A stretch of 64,000 nucleotides of DNA. Origin: a bacterium. Lineage in GTDB: Bacteria > Bacillota > Clostridia > Lachnospirales > Lachnospiraceae. The DNA lies in the NCBI GenBank assembly GCA_023664305.1, contig JAMPFT010000001.1, positions 228,400 to 292,399 of the forward strand, given 5' to 3'. Position 1 is the first letter of the stretch. Each line of letters starts with the position of its first letter. Positions 32,854 to 41,939 of the stretch are shown here, piece by piece. A program made the position numbers and the translations under genes. The notes under the pieces were generated by a model. The model searched no databases and had not been told where the DNA came from. It was given only the letters and a program-made list of their open reading frames with translations.

Positions 32854-34534
32854 CATCCTCTTCCTCCAACACCTCATTCAGTTCCTCTCTGGCCTCCCGG
32901 ATCCCGTCATGATCCCCCTTTTTCAGCGCCGCCTCAAAAACCGTAATATAATGATCCAGCTTCCGCCTCCTGTCCCCCAGCGCCTCCTCATACATCCGCT
33001 CCGCGCGCAGCAGTACAAGCCTGTTTTCCTCGTAATCCCTGGGCTGTACCTTCAGATAGGCCAGCTCCTCCATCCGCTTTTTGATCTCTTCGTCGGTCAT
33101 CCGGTTATCCTGCCCCTTGATGATCATCTTCTGCTTCAGGCCCGTAGACACAACCGTCACCTCAACCTCCAGCAGAGAATTGATATCGTAGGTATACGTC
33201 ACATCCACAGACTCCCGGCCCTTAGGCCCTTTCGGCACCTCGATCTCCAGCTCCCCCAAGAAGAGATTGTTTCTGGCAAAACGGCTCTCCCCCTGGAGCA
33301 CCCTGATCCGCACCTTATCCTGATTGTCCGACGCAGTATAAAGCCGCTCCGTGTGGCTGGCCGGAATCACGGTATTTCTTTCGATGATAGGACAGAATCT
33401 CCCGTCCTCAAATTTTCCCTCTTCGTATTCTACCACCACTTCCGTGCCCAGGGTAAAGGAACAGACGTCCGTCAGGATGACCTCCTTTACCTCCTCCCGC
33501 CTCTCTTTCATGGCAGCCTGAACGGCAGCTCCCAGAGCCACCGTCTCGTCGGGATTGAGCCTGGTATCCGGGAATTTCCGGAACAGACGGATCAGGAAAT
33601 CCCTGACCACGGAAAGCCTGGTCGCCCCGCCGATCAAAAGCACCTCGTCGATATCGCCCAGCTTCAGTCCTGCGTCCGCGAGACTTTTCTTCACCGGCTC
33701 CCGGATCTTCATGAGCAGTTCCTCGCAGGCTTCTTCATATTCTTTGTAAGTGATACTATGCTCCAGTGTCTCTTCCCGGTACAAAAAGGACATGGTCACC
33801 TCACTGCTGTCGCTGATCGCCCGCTTCGCCTTTTCCGCCTGACGGTACAGCCGTACCTGTTCCTTCTCCGTCAACCCGGTAAGCTGCAGCTTTGCCTTCT
33901 GCAAAAACAGCTTCGCCATCACCTCCGTAAAATCTTCGCCGCCCAGATAGTTATCTCCGGCCACGGCCCGCACCTCCAGAATATTGTGGTATAGCTCCAG
34001 AATGGAAACGTCAAAGGTTCCCCCGCCCAGGTCGAACACCAAAAACCGGGTGTCCTGCTCCTTATCGTAAAGCCCGTAGGCCACCGCCGCCGCGGTAGGC
34101 TCCGAGATCATCCTCTCCACTTTAAAGCCGGCAAGCTCACCGGCTCTCTTCGTCGCCTTCCTGCGCTTGTCGTCAAAGTAGGCCGGAACACTGATGACCG
34201 CCTCGGTGACCTCCTCGCCCAGATAGACCTCCGCATCCTCCTTCAGGGAGCGCAGCACCAGACTGGAGAGCTCCTCCGGCTTAAAATGTCTGCCGCTTAA
34301 GACATATTCCCGCTCCGTTCCCATACTGCGCTTGAAGGTCTGGGCCACGGAGTCCGGATACAGGCTCATCCGCTCTTTTGCCGTCTCTCCCACATAAACG
34401 TTTCCCTCTTCGTCCACGCTTACCACGGAGGGAGTCAGATTTTTCCCCAGCCTGTTGGGAATGATCTTCGGACCGTCCTCCGTAAAACAGGCAATCAAAC
34501 TGTTTGTCGTACCCAAATCAATTCCTACTATCAT
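32849..34534 (-). CDS. hscC: Hsp70-family chaperone, HscC-type
   Basis: 561 residues, shorter than DnaK. The ATPase domain is complete: IVGIDLGTTNSLIACF, VSVPAYFDDKRRKATKRAGE, SEPTAAAVAYGLYD, VFDLGGGTFDVSILEL and LLIGGATRLSVVRDFL. A beta-sandwich substrate domain (RNTVIPASHTERLYTASDNQ) and a truncated helical lid follow, without a DnaK-like EEVD-type tail. HscC is a specialised Hsp70 working with membrane or unusual J-proteins. ATG at 34534 has AGAGGTGTTCAT. The gene directly upstream encodes a J-like/TPR protein, the likely partner. Confidence 0.9.
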   Translation of the reverse strand: MIVGIDLGTTNSLIACFTEDGPKIIPNRLGKNLTPSVVSVDEEGNVYVGETAKERMSLYPDSVAQTFKRSMGTEREYVLSGRHFKPEELSSLVLRSLKEDAEVYLGEEVTEAVISVPAYFDDKRRKATKRAGELAGFKVERMISEPTAAAVAYGLYDKEQDTRFLVFDLGGGTFDVSILELYHNILEVRAVAGDNYLGGEDFTEVMAKLFLQKAKLQLTGLTEKEQVRLYRQAEKAKRAISDSSEVTMSFLYREETLEHSITYKEYEEACEELLMKIREPVKKSLADAGLKLGDIDEVLLIGGATRLSVVRDFLIRLFRKFPDTRLNPDETVALGAAVQAAMKERREEVKEVILTDVCSFTLGTEVVVEYEEGKFEDGRFCPIIERNTVIPASHTERLYTASDNQDKVRIRVLQGESRFARNNLFLGELEIEVPKGPKGRESVDVTYTYDINSLLEVEVTVVSTGLKQKMIIKGQDNRMTDEEIKKRMEELAYLKVQPRDYEENRLVLLRAERMYEEALGDRRRKLDHYITVFEAALKKGDHDGIREAREELNEVLEEEDE

Positions 34535-34554
34535 ATGAACACCTCTTGTATCCT

Positions 34555-34600
34555 ATCTGAAAACGTAAGTCAACAACCCGCTGCAGGCAGCGGGGTATAT
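34555..34600 (-). promoter_or_regulatory. Hairpin in the J-protein/hscC intergene
   Basis: CCCGCTGC-AG-GCAGCGGG, followed on the minus strand by TTGTTG. It could attenuate or process the bicistronic mRNA between the J-like gene and hscC. Confidence 0.45.
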
Positions 34601-34613
34601 GACCCTCACGGGA

Positions 34614-37600
34614 TCAGGACCTGTCAATCCTGTGCTTTATCGCCCGCATATACTCGTCCGACGGCAAAAGCTCCAGACAGCGGTTCAGGCGCTCCAGCGC
34701 TTCCCGGGTTTTGTTCCGGCGAAGCAAAAACAAAATACGCACCGCCTCCACCTCCCTGCACACCGCGCTGGTGCAGAAATGACAGATTCCACAGGAAGCC
34801 TCGCTGTCCAAGAGACCGCTTATCTTCTCTTCCGGCTCCGTATACCACGCCGCCAGGATTTTTATCTGCAGCTTTCCCTTTTCCCGGTTAAAGTATCTGT
34901 CCTTTTCGGCATAGGTTTCCTTTCTGAGCCACTTTGCCAGCTGCGCGCCGGATTTTCTGCCCTCTTTCTCCAGGCCGCACAGAATACAGGCAAACGTAAC
35001 GTCGGCCATCCTGCCCTCGCAGCCGTCCTCCGTATCCTGCAATTTCCTCAGCCTCCGGACACACTTCTCCACGTCTGAGGAGGTTCCGAACACCAGACTG
35101 TACCACAGCTCTCTCACATAATACAGGACGGATTCCCGGTTTCCGGAAGCGTTTCCCCTGCCGGCAGGCAGGATGTCCGCCAAAATACCCTTTCGGATTC
35201 CCAGCTCCCCGGACCAGGTCTGCAGAATCCGTGCCGCTTCCTTTTCCTCTCCGCACTTGACGCTGGCGTCCACCTGCTTCTCATAAAGCTCCCACTTTAC
35301 TTTCTGACAGCATTTTTGATAAATTTCCCTGGCTTCCTGTCCTCTGCCCAGATTGACGTATATCTCCGCCAGCTGTTTTAAAAACCACGCGGCGGTGTCG
35401 TGCGTCTGCTCCTCATACAGCCTGCATACGGCAAGGGCTTTCTCATGGCGGCCCAGAAGAGAATACAGATCCGCCAGATCCGTGTAGATGATGGGAGACA
35501 TATCCTCATCCATGTACAGGATAGCCTTCCTGATATGGATCAGCGCCTTCTCATAATCTCCCGTGTATTTGTATACGAAGCTCAGTCCGTTATGGGCGTA
35601 GGGATTGGACGGATTCATGGAAATTGCCTTTTCGAAATCTTCCTTTGCCTCCGCGTAGTGATGTCCCGCCCTGCGAAAAATTCCGCGCTCCACGAACATA
35701 TAGCTGTCCGGGCAGTGATAGAGATATTTCGTAAGCTTTTTGATTCCCTCCTCGTAAAAGGACGTCTTCCCCTCTTCCAGTGGCTTTCGGAAATTCTTCC
35801 GAAACTGCTTCAGACTGTTGTTCAGCAGCTCCGGTTCCATGGGCTTATGATCCTTCTGGAACCGGTAGGCCTCCAGCACCGTGCTTTTTACACCGTTTTT
35901 CTCGGCTTCCTCAAAGATCTTTTCCAGATCCTCAAAGCGCTCCAGATCCAGATAAACCTTCGCCATATATTCATATGCCTTGGCAAAATTGGGAAAATAC
36001 TGCACGCACAGGCTGCCCGTCCGAATCACGCCCCCGGCGTTCAGCTGCCTCCTATATGCCTCCATGGAGGAGGCGTAGGCCGCGTAAATCTGGTAATCCT
36101 CCACCAGGTTACTCACGGTCTCCTCACACTTTTCATATTCCTGCATCTCCACATAAATCTGCGCCATCTCCAGCAGGACGCCGATATCCTTCGGTTTTCC
36201 CTCCAGAACGGCCTCCCCCTCCCGGATGGCTTCGGCAAATTTGTCCCGATCCCTGTAACCCAGATTGTGATTGCATTGCATCCGGATCAAATGAGCCTGT
36301 CTTAAGCGGTCCTTGTCCTTCTCTCTCTCCTCTTCCTTTTCCTCTCCGGCCAGCTTCTCCTTCAGCGCTTCCTCCCATGCGCGGGACATTTCGATGGCGG
36401 CTCCATACTCGGCCCCCTCCACATAGAGCTTTGCCATAAGCGCCTTCCACTCCGCATCCTTCTGATCGGGCAACCTGTCTTTCAGCTGTAACGCCAGAGC
36501 TTCCCCCCGGCTGAATCTGCCGTCCTGCAGATAGCACCAGCACAATTCCAGAGCAGCCTCATGATCTTCCTCCCGGCGCCATTTAACCTCCAGTTCTTCC
36601 TCAATCCGGGCGTTCACCTTGCGCAGAAGCTCCAGAAAATCATCGCCTCCGCCTGCGACCAGCACCTTTTCCGCACATTCCTTTGCGGTTTTATACTGAT
36701 TGTTATCATAATACCACTCTGTCAGGCGTAAGTTTGCCATATAATGACTGTCGTTTTCCTTCTTCAGGCGCATATAAAGCTCAGCCGCCCTCTTACGGTA
36801 TCTGCCGCCGTCCGCGTCCTTCTGCCTCCAAAGGTTTTCCGCCGTGTTATAACAGATCATGGCGTCAGACGGATACTTTTCTTCCAAACCCTCCAAAAGC
36901 GCTATGGCCTCCTCAGGCTTCCCGTTCTTCGTCAGCACCTCCGCACGGCATATTTCCATGATGGGATGGCGGATATTCAGTTCATCCGCGCTTTTGATAC
37001 ACTGCTCGGCCTGCTTTGCATCGTCCTGCGCCAGCGCCTGCCAGCAGCGGTCATAATACTGAAGATACAGATCGTAAGGCGCGTCGTCCGCCCCTTCAAA
37101 CTGGCTGAACACCACGTCCTCCCCCCGCTCGCACTTGCTTAAAACATAGCGGATGAAATCCCACGGAAAATGCTCTCTCAGATGCGCCGCGTCGGCTGTC
37201 AGGGAAAGCTTTCGGTCCAACAGCTTCCAGACCTCACTGGGAAGGCGGAAATGGTCCATCAGGAAACGCAGCAGCTTGATGCGGCAGTTTTCCTCTTCCT
37301 CCAGAGAGAGAAAACAGTCGTCGCCAAACAGCCGGTTCCACTCCTCCGGATCCTGCCTTCTTCGGATACTGCCGTAGATTTCGGCCGCTTTTTTTACCCA
37401 TATGCCGGACGGCGTCTCATCCGCAGGCGCCTCCTGTTCTTCTTCCGTTTCCTTAGCCAGGCGGCATGCCTCCTCGTAGGCCGCACGCAGCCGCTTAAAG
37501 CCCTGCGGATCATCCTCCGGATTCGTCACGGACAGCTTCTGCCTGTATGCGTTTTTGATTATCTTTTCCTCTTTGGTCTCCTCGATGCCAAGGATCTGAA

Positions 37601-37619
37601 AAATCTCTGTCTTATCCAT
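34614..37619 (-). CDS. J-domain-like protein with TPR repeats
   Basis: 1001 residues. Residues 1-~50 resemble a J-domain (FQILGIEETKEEKIIKNAYR, then GFKRLRAAYEEA), but the HPD tripeptide needed to stimulate DnaK is replaced by NPE (TNPEDDP). Most of the rest is TPR/SEL-like helical repeats (~200-850), including a canonical stretch NPSNPYAHNGLSFVYKYTGD. The C-terminus has a CGICHFC cysteine cluster. Probably cytoplasmic. A GAGAAAGAAGCAGAG purine run precedes the ATG. It lies upstream of hscC on the same strand, so the two likely act together. Confidence 0.82.
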   Translation of the reverse strand: MDKTEIFQILGIEETKEEKIIKNAYRQKLSVTNPEDDPQGFKRLRAAYEEACRLAKETEEEQEAPADETPSGIWVKKAAEIYGSIRRRQDPEEWNRLFGDDCFLSLEEEENCRIKLLRFLMDHFRLPSEVWKLLDRKLSLTADAAHLREHFPWDFIRYVLSKCERGEDVVFSQFEGADDAPYDLYLQYYDRCWQALAQDDAKQAEQCIKSADELNIRHPIMEICRAEVLTKNGKPEEAIALLEGLEEKYPSDAMICYNTAENLWRQKDADGGRYRKRAAELYMRLKKENDSHYMANLRLTEWYYDNNQYKTAKECAEKVLVAGGGDDFLELLRKVNARIEEELEVKWRREEDHEAALELCWCYLQDGRFSRGEALALQLKDRLPDQKDAEWKALMAKLYVEGAEYGAAIEMSRAWEEALKEKLAGEEKEEEREKDKDRLRQAHLIRMQCNHNLGYRDRDKFAEAIREGEAVLEGKPKDIGVLLEMAQIYVEMQEYEKCEETVSNLVEDYQIYAAYASSMEAYRRQLNAGGVIRTGSLCVQYFPNFAKAYEYMAKVYLDLERFEDLEKIFEEAEKNGVKSTVLEAYRFQKDHKPMEPELLNNSLKQFRKNFRKPLEEGKTSFYEEGIKKLTKYLYHCPDSYMFVERGIFRRAGHHYAEAKEDFEKAISMNPSNPYAHNGLSFVYKYTGDYEKALIHIRKAILYMDEDMSPIIYTDLADLYSLLGRHEKALAVCRLYEEQTHDTAAWFLKQLAEIYVNLGRGQEAREIYQKCCQKVKWELYEKQVDASVKCGEEKEAARILQTWSGELGIRKGILADILPAGRGNASGNRESVLYYVRELWYSLVFGTSSDVEKCVRRLRKLQDTEDGCEGRMADVTFACILCGLEKEGRKSGAQLAKWLRKETYAEKDRYFNREKGKLQIKILAAWYTEPEEKISGLLDSEASCGICHFCTSAVCREVEAVRILFLLRRNKTREALERLNRCLELLPSDEYMRAIKHRIDRS

Positions 37620-37643
37620 ACTCTGCTTCTTTCTCCGCCACCC

Positions 37644-37816
37644 CGAATCGGCAGACTCGAAAGGCTCCGCCGTCCTCTGCTGATTTCATCAGCAGACTCG
37701 AAAGGCTCCGCCTTTCTCGTTCGCGTTGCTCGTCCGAAGCTTTATGCATGTGCGAAATTTGTGCAAGCACAATTTCGCACATGCATAAAGCTTCGTCCTC
37801 TGCTGATTCGCGAAAA
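37644..37816. repeat. Structured intergenic repeat with a 59-bp palindrome
   Basis: GCAGACTCGAAAGGCTCCGC occurs twice, and CTCTGCTGATT occurs twice. Between 37736 and 37794 lies a near-perfect inverted repeat: arms GAAGCTTTATGCATGTGCGA... of 28-29 nt differing by one extra T, with only two or three unpaired bases at the centre. No T tract follows. It separates glyS from the J-like gene. Confidence 0.9.
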
Positions 37817-37856
37817 TGGAGCAGAAGATTCCTTCTGCCCCACGCTGCACAACATC

Positions 37857-39245
37857 CTAAAACGTAAACTTATCCGCAAAATAAGCGTCCAGATCGGCGA
37901 TGGCAACTCTCTCCTGCTCCATCGAATCTCTGAAGCGGACTGTCACACAGTTGTCTGTCTCGGAATCAAAATCATAGGTCACGCAGAACGGGGTGCCGAT
38001 CTCGTCCTGCCGGCGGTATCTCTTGCCGATGTTCCCCCTGTCGTCAAACTCACAGTTGTACTTTTTGGAGAGCGCCGTGTAAATCTTCTCCGCGCCCCCG
38101 TTCAGCTTTTTGGAAAGCGGCAGCACGCCGATCTTCACAGGCGCAAGGGCCGGATGGAACCGAAGCACGGTGCGCATGTCGCCGCCCTCCAGTTCTTCCT
38201 CGTCGTAGGCGGCGCACAGGAAAGCAAGGACTACCCGATCCGCGCCCAGGGAAGGCTCGATGACGTAAGGTATGTACTTTTCCTTTTTCTCGTCGTCAAA
38301 ATAGGACATATCCTCGCCGGAGGTGTTGGCGTGCTGGGTCAGATCGTAGTCGGTTCTGTCCGCGATGCCCCAGAGCTCGCCCCAGCCGAAGGGGAACAAA
38401 AATTCGATGTCGGTAGTACCCTTGCTGTAGAAGCAAAGCTCCTCGGGACTGTGGTCGCGGAGCCGCATCTCTTCCTCCTTCATGCCCAAAGACAACAGCC
38501 AGTCGCGGCAGAAGCCCCTCCAATACTGAAACCATTCCAGATCCGTGCCGGGCTCACAGAAAAACTCCAGCTCCATCTGCTCGAACTCTCTGGTCCGGAA
38601 GGTGAAGTTGCCGGGGGTAATCTCGTTCCGGAAGGCTTTCCCGATCTGCCCGATCCCGAAAGGAATCTTCTTGCGCGAGGTCCGCTGTACATTTTTGAAG
38701 TTGACGAAAATACCCTGAGCTGTCTCGGGACGCAGATAAACCGTACTCTTCGCGTCCTCCGTAACGCCCTGGAAGGTCTTAAACATCAGATTAAACTGGC
38801 GGATATCCGTAAAATTATGCTTGCCGCAGCTCGGGCAGGGAATCTTCTTTTCCTCGATAAAGCTCTTCATCCGCTCCTGGCTCCAGGCGTCCACACTCTC
38901 CGTAAGCTCGATCCGGTTTTCTTCGCAGTAATCCTCGATCAGCTTATCCGCGCGGAAACGCTCGTGACATTCCCGGCAGTCCATGAGAGGATCGGAAAAA
39001 CCTCCCAGATGCCCGCTGGCCACCCAGGTCTGGGGATTCATCAGAATCGCACAGTCCATGCCCACGTTATAAGGGTTTTCCTGAACAAACTTCTGCCACC
39101 AGGCTTTTTTTACGTTGTTTTTCAGTTCTACGCCCAGATTGCCGTAATCCCAGGTATTGGCAAGGCCGCCGTATATCTCCGAGCCGGGATATACAAAGCC
39201 TCTCGCCTTTGCCAGCGCCGTGATTTTTTCCATTGTCTTTTCCAT
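37857..39245 (-). CDS. glyS: Glycyl-tRNA synthetase, homodimeric class II
   Basis: 462 residues of the GlyQS/eukaryote-like homodimeric family. Motifs: [20 protein letters not shown], a zinc-like pair CRECH...CPSCGKHNF, motif 2 [20 protein letters not shown] and motif 3 [10 protein letters not shown]. The C-terminal anticodon-binding domain has [11 protein letters not shown]. Start chosen at ATG 39245; earlier in-frame codons have no family support. The sequence before it (GAAAGG-ATGGTTATC) is shared with alaS. No T-box consensus was seen in the 160-nt leader. Confidence 0.95.
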   Translation of the reverse strand: MEKTMEKITALAKARGFVYPGSEIYGGLANTWDYGNLGVELKNNVKKAWWQKFVQENPYNVGMDCAILMNPQTWVASGHLGGFSDPLMDCRECHERFRADKLIEDYCEENRIELTESVDAWSQERMKSFIEEKKIPCPSCGKHNFTDIRQFNLMFKTFQGVTEDAKSTVYLRPETAQGIFVNFKNVQRTSRKKIPFGIGQIGKAFRNEITPGNFTFRTREFEQMELEFFCEPGTDLEWFQYWRGFCRDWLLSLGMKEEEMRLRDHSPEELCFYSKGTTDIEFLFPFGWGELWGIADRTDYDLTQHANTSGEDMSYFDDEKKEKYIPYVIEPSLGADRVVLAFLCAAYDEEELEGGDMRTVLRFHPALAPVKIGVLPLSKKLNGGAEKIYTALSKKYNCEFDDRGNIGKRYRRQDEIGTPFCVTYDFDSETDNCVTVRFRDSMEQERVAIADLDAYFADKFTF

Positions 39246-39406
39246 TATGATAACCATACCTTTCCGCAGCCTGCATAATATGCCTTCGCAGGCACAAATT
39301 TGCGATTGAACCGTGCGTTTCGACACGCGTACCGATTCATCCCGAAAAACTGTCTTCACCTTCCGGGTGACCGCCGCTGACGCCAACCCTCTTCCGACGC
39401 GCCGAT

Positions 39407-40102
39407 TTAAAACAGGATCCAAACCTCCTCCTGCGCCTCGCGGGTATCCACGCTGCCGTCTCCCGTAAGCGCTGCTCCGCCGCTTAAGGCCAAAACGCCT
39501 GTGGGGCAGTAAACAAGCGCCCGGACGTCCGTTATGATCAGATGTTTTTCTCCGTCCTCTTTAAGCTCCTCTTCCGTTTTGGAAATTCCGTCTTTTACGC
39601 TTATCAGCCCGTCTCCCGGATCAAAACCGCCCACAAGCGCCTCGTTCACCGTGCCGTAAAAAAGGCTACTGCCCGTAAATTCCGAAAAGCTCTCCGAACC
39701 GTCGAACCGGTAGACCACCGCCACCTGATCGGCAGTATCCTGCAGCAGTTCCACCTTCTCCAGCGATACGCCGCCGGTCCCTTCCCCGTCTTTCGACTCC
39801 CGAAACGCCAGAACCTCCTCCTCGGCCAAAAGCATGAGCTCCGCCGGATCATAGTACTCCTTTTCAAAATAACCCACAAGATAGTAGGTCAGCGCCCCGC
39901 TCTGATCCGCCACAAGCGTAGTCCGGCTCACGGTCTCCGGGACCTTTACATGTCCGCAGCCGGAAAGCGTCAAAACCGCCGCGCATCCCAGAGCAGCCGC
40001 CCATCCGAAGCATTTTCCTTTCGTCCGCCGCCTCCCGGGACACGCCCTTCGGCCGGGACTTAAAACCGTCCTTTCTCTCAATCCCATCTCCTCTGTCCGC
40101 AT
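39407..40102 (-). CDS. Putative lipoprotein, GerMN-like or unknown
   Basis: 231 residues (or 226 from an ATG at 40087). A long basic N-terminus ([13 protein letters not shown]) leads into a hydrophobic segment and lipobox LSGC, so it is probably a lipoprotein. The mature part ([37 protein letters not shown]) has no motif I can name. Strong acidic character. It lies between recO and glyS; similar lipoproteins appear at this place in related genomes by my recollection, which is not verified here. Confidence 0.7.
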   Translation of the reverse strand: MRTEEMGLRERTVLSPGRRACPGRRRTKGKCFGWAAALGCAAVLTLSGCGHVKVPETVSRTTLVADQSGALTYYLVGYFEKEYYDPAELMLLAEEEVLAFRESKDGEGTGGVSLEKVELLQDTADQVAVVYRFDGSESFSEFTGSSLFYGTVNEALVGGFDPGDGLISVKDGISKTEEELKEDGEKHLIITDVRALVYCPTGVLALSGGAALTGDGSVDTREAQEEVWILF

Positions 40103-40168
40103 CCGCGGACATTTATTTCTTCCTAATCAGACTGCATTAAGTAATTCTATCAAAAATGTTCCGGATTT

Positions 40169-40819
40169 TCAACACAGAGTTTGCAGAACTTCCAGACTTT
40201 TAAAATCGCGTCCCACAAACCTCTTCATATAGTCTCCCGCCACCTGCTGCAGCTGAAGCAGAACAGGCTCTGTCACCGTAAAGGTATACAGCTTTTCCAC
40301 AGGGCTGTTCTCTATGTATTGCAGCGCGTACACCGTGGACTGCTCCAGGGGCCTGTCCTTTGGGACGCCCGGAAATTCTCCGTTGACCGCTATGGCCTTG
40401 CACTCAAACACACACCTGATCAGGGGATTGGGCAGGGACGGCGCGCACAGGGCCCGAAGCGACTGATACAGAAGCTTAAGCATCTGCCTTTCGTCATTGT
40501 TCTCACGGGCGTAATAGTCCGTCACCTCCGCAAAATACAGTCCGTAACAGGCCCCGATATAGTCCGTCCTCAGTTCCTCAAAATAATTCTCAACCTCCGC
40601 GTCCGTCAGCGTATAGGAGTTTCTCCCTTCATAAAGCCTGAACCGGGCGAAAACAAAGGGATTCGTTGCCGCCGTCAGCCTGCTGCCCGGCTTCCTCGCC
40701 CCTCTCGCGAAGGCCGAAATCTTTCCCCTCTCTTTCGTCAAAAGGCTGATATGTCTGTCGTACTCCCCCACGGGAGACTGCTTCAGTATGATCCCTGTCA
40801 CCGTGATATATTCCCGCAT
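40169..40819 (-). CDS. recO: DNA repair protein RecO
   Basis: 216 residues. The N-terminal OB fold is clear: ITVTGIILKQSPVGEYDRHI, LLTKERGKISAFARGARKPG, then RLTAATNPFVFARFRLYEG. RecO anneals ssDNA and loads RecA with RecR. The C-terminal helical half is present, but I do not see the CxxC zinc pair common in RecO; the protein is ~30 residues shorter than usual. ATG at 40819 follows AGGAGAAGGC. Between the YqzL-like gene and the lipoprotein, downstream of era. Confidence 0.9.
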   Translation of the reverse strand: MREYITVTGIILKQSPVGEYDRHISLLTKERGKISAFARGARKPGSRLTAATNPFVFARFRLYEGRNSYTLTDAEVENYFEELRTDYIGACYGLYFAEVTDYYARENNDERQMLKLLYQSLRALCAPSLPNPLIRCVFECKAIAVNGEFPGVPKDRPLEQSTVYALQYIENSPVEKLYTFTVTEPVLLQLQQVAGDYMKRFVGRDFKSLEVLQTLC

Positions 40820-40940
40820 ACAAGCCTTCTCCTGACGTCTCGCTCCCGCCTTCCGCCGCCTGCCTTTCACAGGCCACGAAGGTCAGATAATCCTCTATCT
40901 TTCCGCTGTTTTCAAATTGTTTCCAGTACTCTGTAATCAT
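40629..40940 (-). CDS. YqzL-like small protein, long overlap with recO
   Basis: The first ~25 residues (MITEYWKQFENSGKIEDYLT) match the YqzL family, which normally has ~45 residues and lies between era and recO. Here the frame runs to 103 codons and overlaps recO by 191 nt in another frame, with an Arg/Gly/Glu-rich tail that looks non-native. Either a recent change removed the normal stop or the tail is tolerated. AGAGGA lies 8 nt before the ATG. Confidence 0.5.
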   Translation of the reverse strand: MITEYWKQFENSGKIEDYLTFVACERQAAEGGSETSGEGLYAGIYHGDRDHTEAVSRGGVRQTYQPFDEREGKDFGLRERGEEAGQQADGGNESLCFRPVQAL

Positions 40941-41006
40941 TCCGCATATCCTCTGCTTTTCCGTTTGTATTTTCCCCTTTTGTAGAATTTGCAGAATGAC
41001 TCTTTT

Positions 41007-41921
41007 CTATTCGCCGATCTCTTTCGGATTATATCCAAAATTTTTCAGGAGATAATCGCTGTCCCTCCAGTCCTTTTTCACCTTCACCCAAAGCTGAAGA
41101 TTCACCTGCATCTCCAAAAGCTTCTCAATGTCCGGGCGGGCCGCAGAACCGATCTTCTTTAACATCTGCCCGCCCTTTCCGATGATGATACCCTTGTGGG
41201 ATTCCTTCTCGCAGATGACCGTAGCTTCGATATGACAGATTTTTCCTTTCTCCTTCATGCTCTCTATGCTGACCGCAATGCCGTGGGGAATCTCCTCCTC
41301 CAAAAGCCGCAGGGCTTTTTCCCTGACCATCTCCGCCACAATCTGGCGCATTGGCTGGTCAGTCAGGGTATCCTCATCGTAAAACGCCTCTCCATAGGGC
41401 AGATATTTGAAAATACACTTCACAAGCTCGTCCGTGTTCTCCCCCTTAAAGGCAGAAACCGGAACGATCTCCTGGAAATCCATCTCCTTCCGGTAGGCAT
41501 CGATGGAGGCCGGGACTGCCTCCCGCTTCACCGTGTCGATCTTATTGATCACAAGGATCACGGGAGTCTTCGTCCTCTTAAGCTGCTCTAAGATATGCCG
41601 TTCCCCGGCTCCGATATAATTCGTCGGCTCCACCAGCCAGAGAATCACGTCCACTTCCTCCATGGTCCGCTCCGCCACATTTACCATGTAGCTCCCCAGC
41701 CGGTTTTTCGCCTTGTGGATCCCCGGCGTATCCAGAAACACGATCTGTCCCTGCTCTGTCGTCAGGACGGTCTGAATCCGGTTTCTGGTCGTCTGGGGCT
41801 TGTTTGAGGTGATGGCGATCTTCTGTCCGATCAGCCGGTTCATCAGGGTCGATTTTCCTACGTTCGGCCTGCCGATCAACGTCACAAAGCCCGATTTATA
41901 CGCCGTGTTTTCCTGATGCAC
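41007..41921 (-). CDS. era: GTPase Era
   Basis: 304 residues. Era binds the 3' end of 16S rRNA during 30S maturation. G1 GRPNVGKSTLMN, G2 region KPQTTRNRIQ, G3 LDTPGIHKAKNRLGSYMV, G4 INKID and the C-terminal KH domain GIIIGKGGQMLKKIG are all intact. The start codon is GTG at 41921 (GTG-CAT-CAG), preceded by AGGAGGAAAAAACT. It lies between the M16 peptidase gene and the YqzL-like gene in the same operon direction. Confidence 0.97.
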   Translation of the reverse strand: MHQENTAYKSGFVTLIGRPNVGKSTLMNRLIGQKIAITSNKPQTTRNRIQTVLTTEQGQIVFLDTPGIHKAKNRLGSYMVNVAERTMEEVDVILWLVEPTNYIGAGERHILEQLKRTKTPVILVINKIDTVKREAVPASIDAYRKEMDFQEIVPVSAFKGENTDELVKCIFKYLPYGEAFYDEDTLTDQPMRQIVAEMVREKALRLLEEEIPHGIAVSIESMKEKGKICHIEATVICEKESHKGIIIGKGGQMLKKIGSAARPDIEKLLEMQVNLQLWVKVKKDWRDSDYLLKNFGYNPKEIGE

Positions 41922-41939
41922 AGTTTTTTCCTCCTATTC

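Noticed and set aside
37170..39278. 702-codon open frame on the plus strand opposite glyS and part of the J-like gene
   Set aside because: Antisense to conserved genes; composition is biased and contains no recognisable domain.
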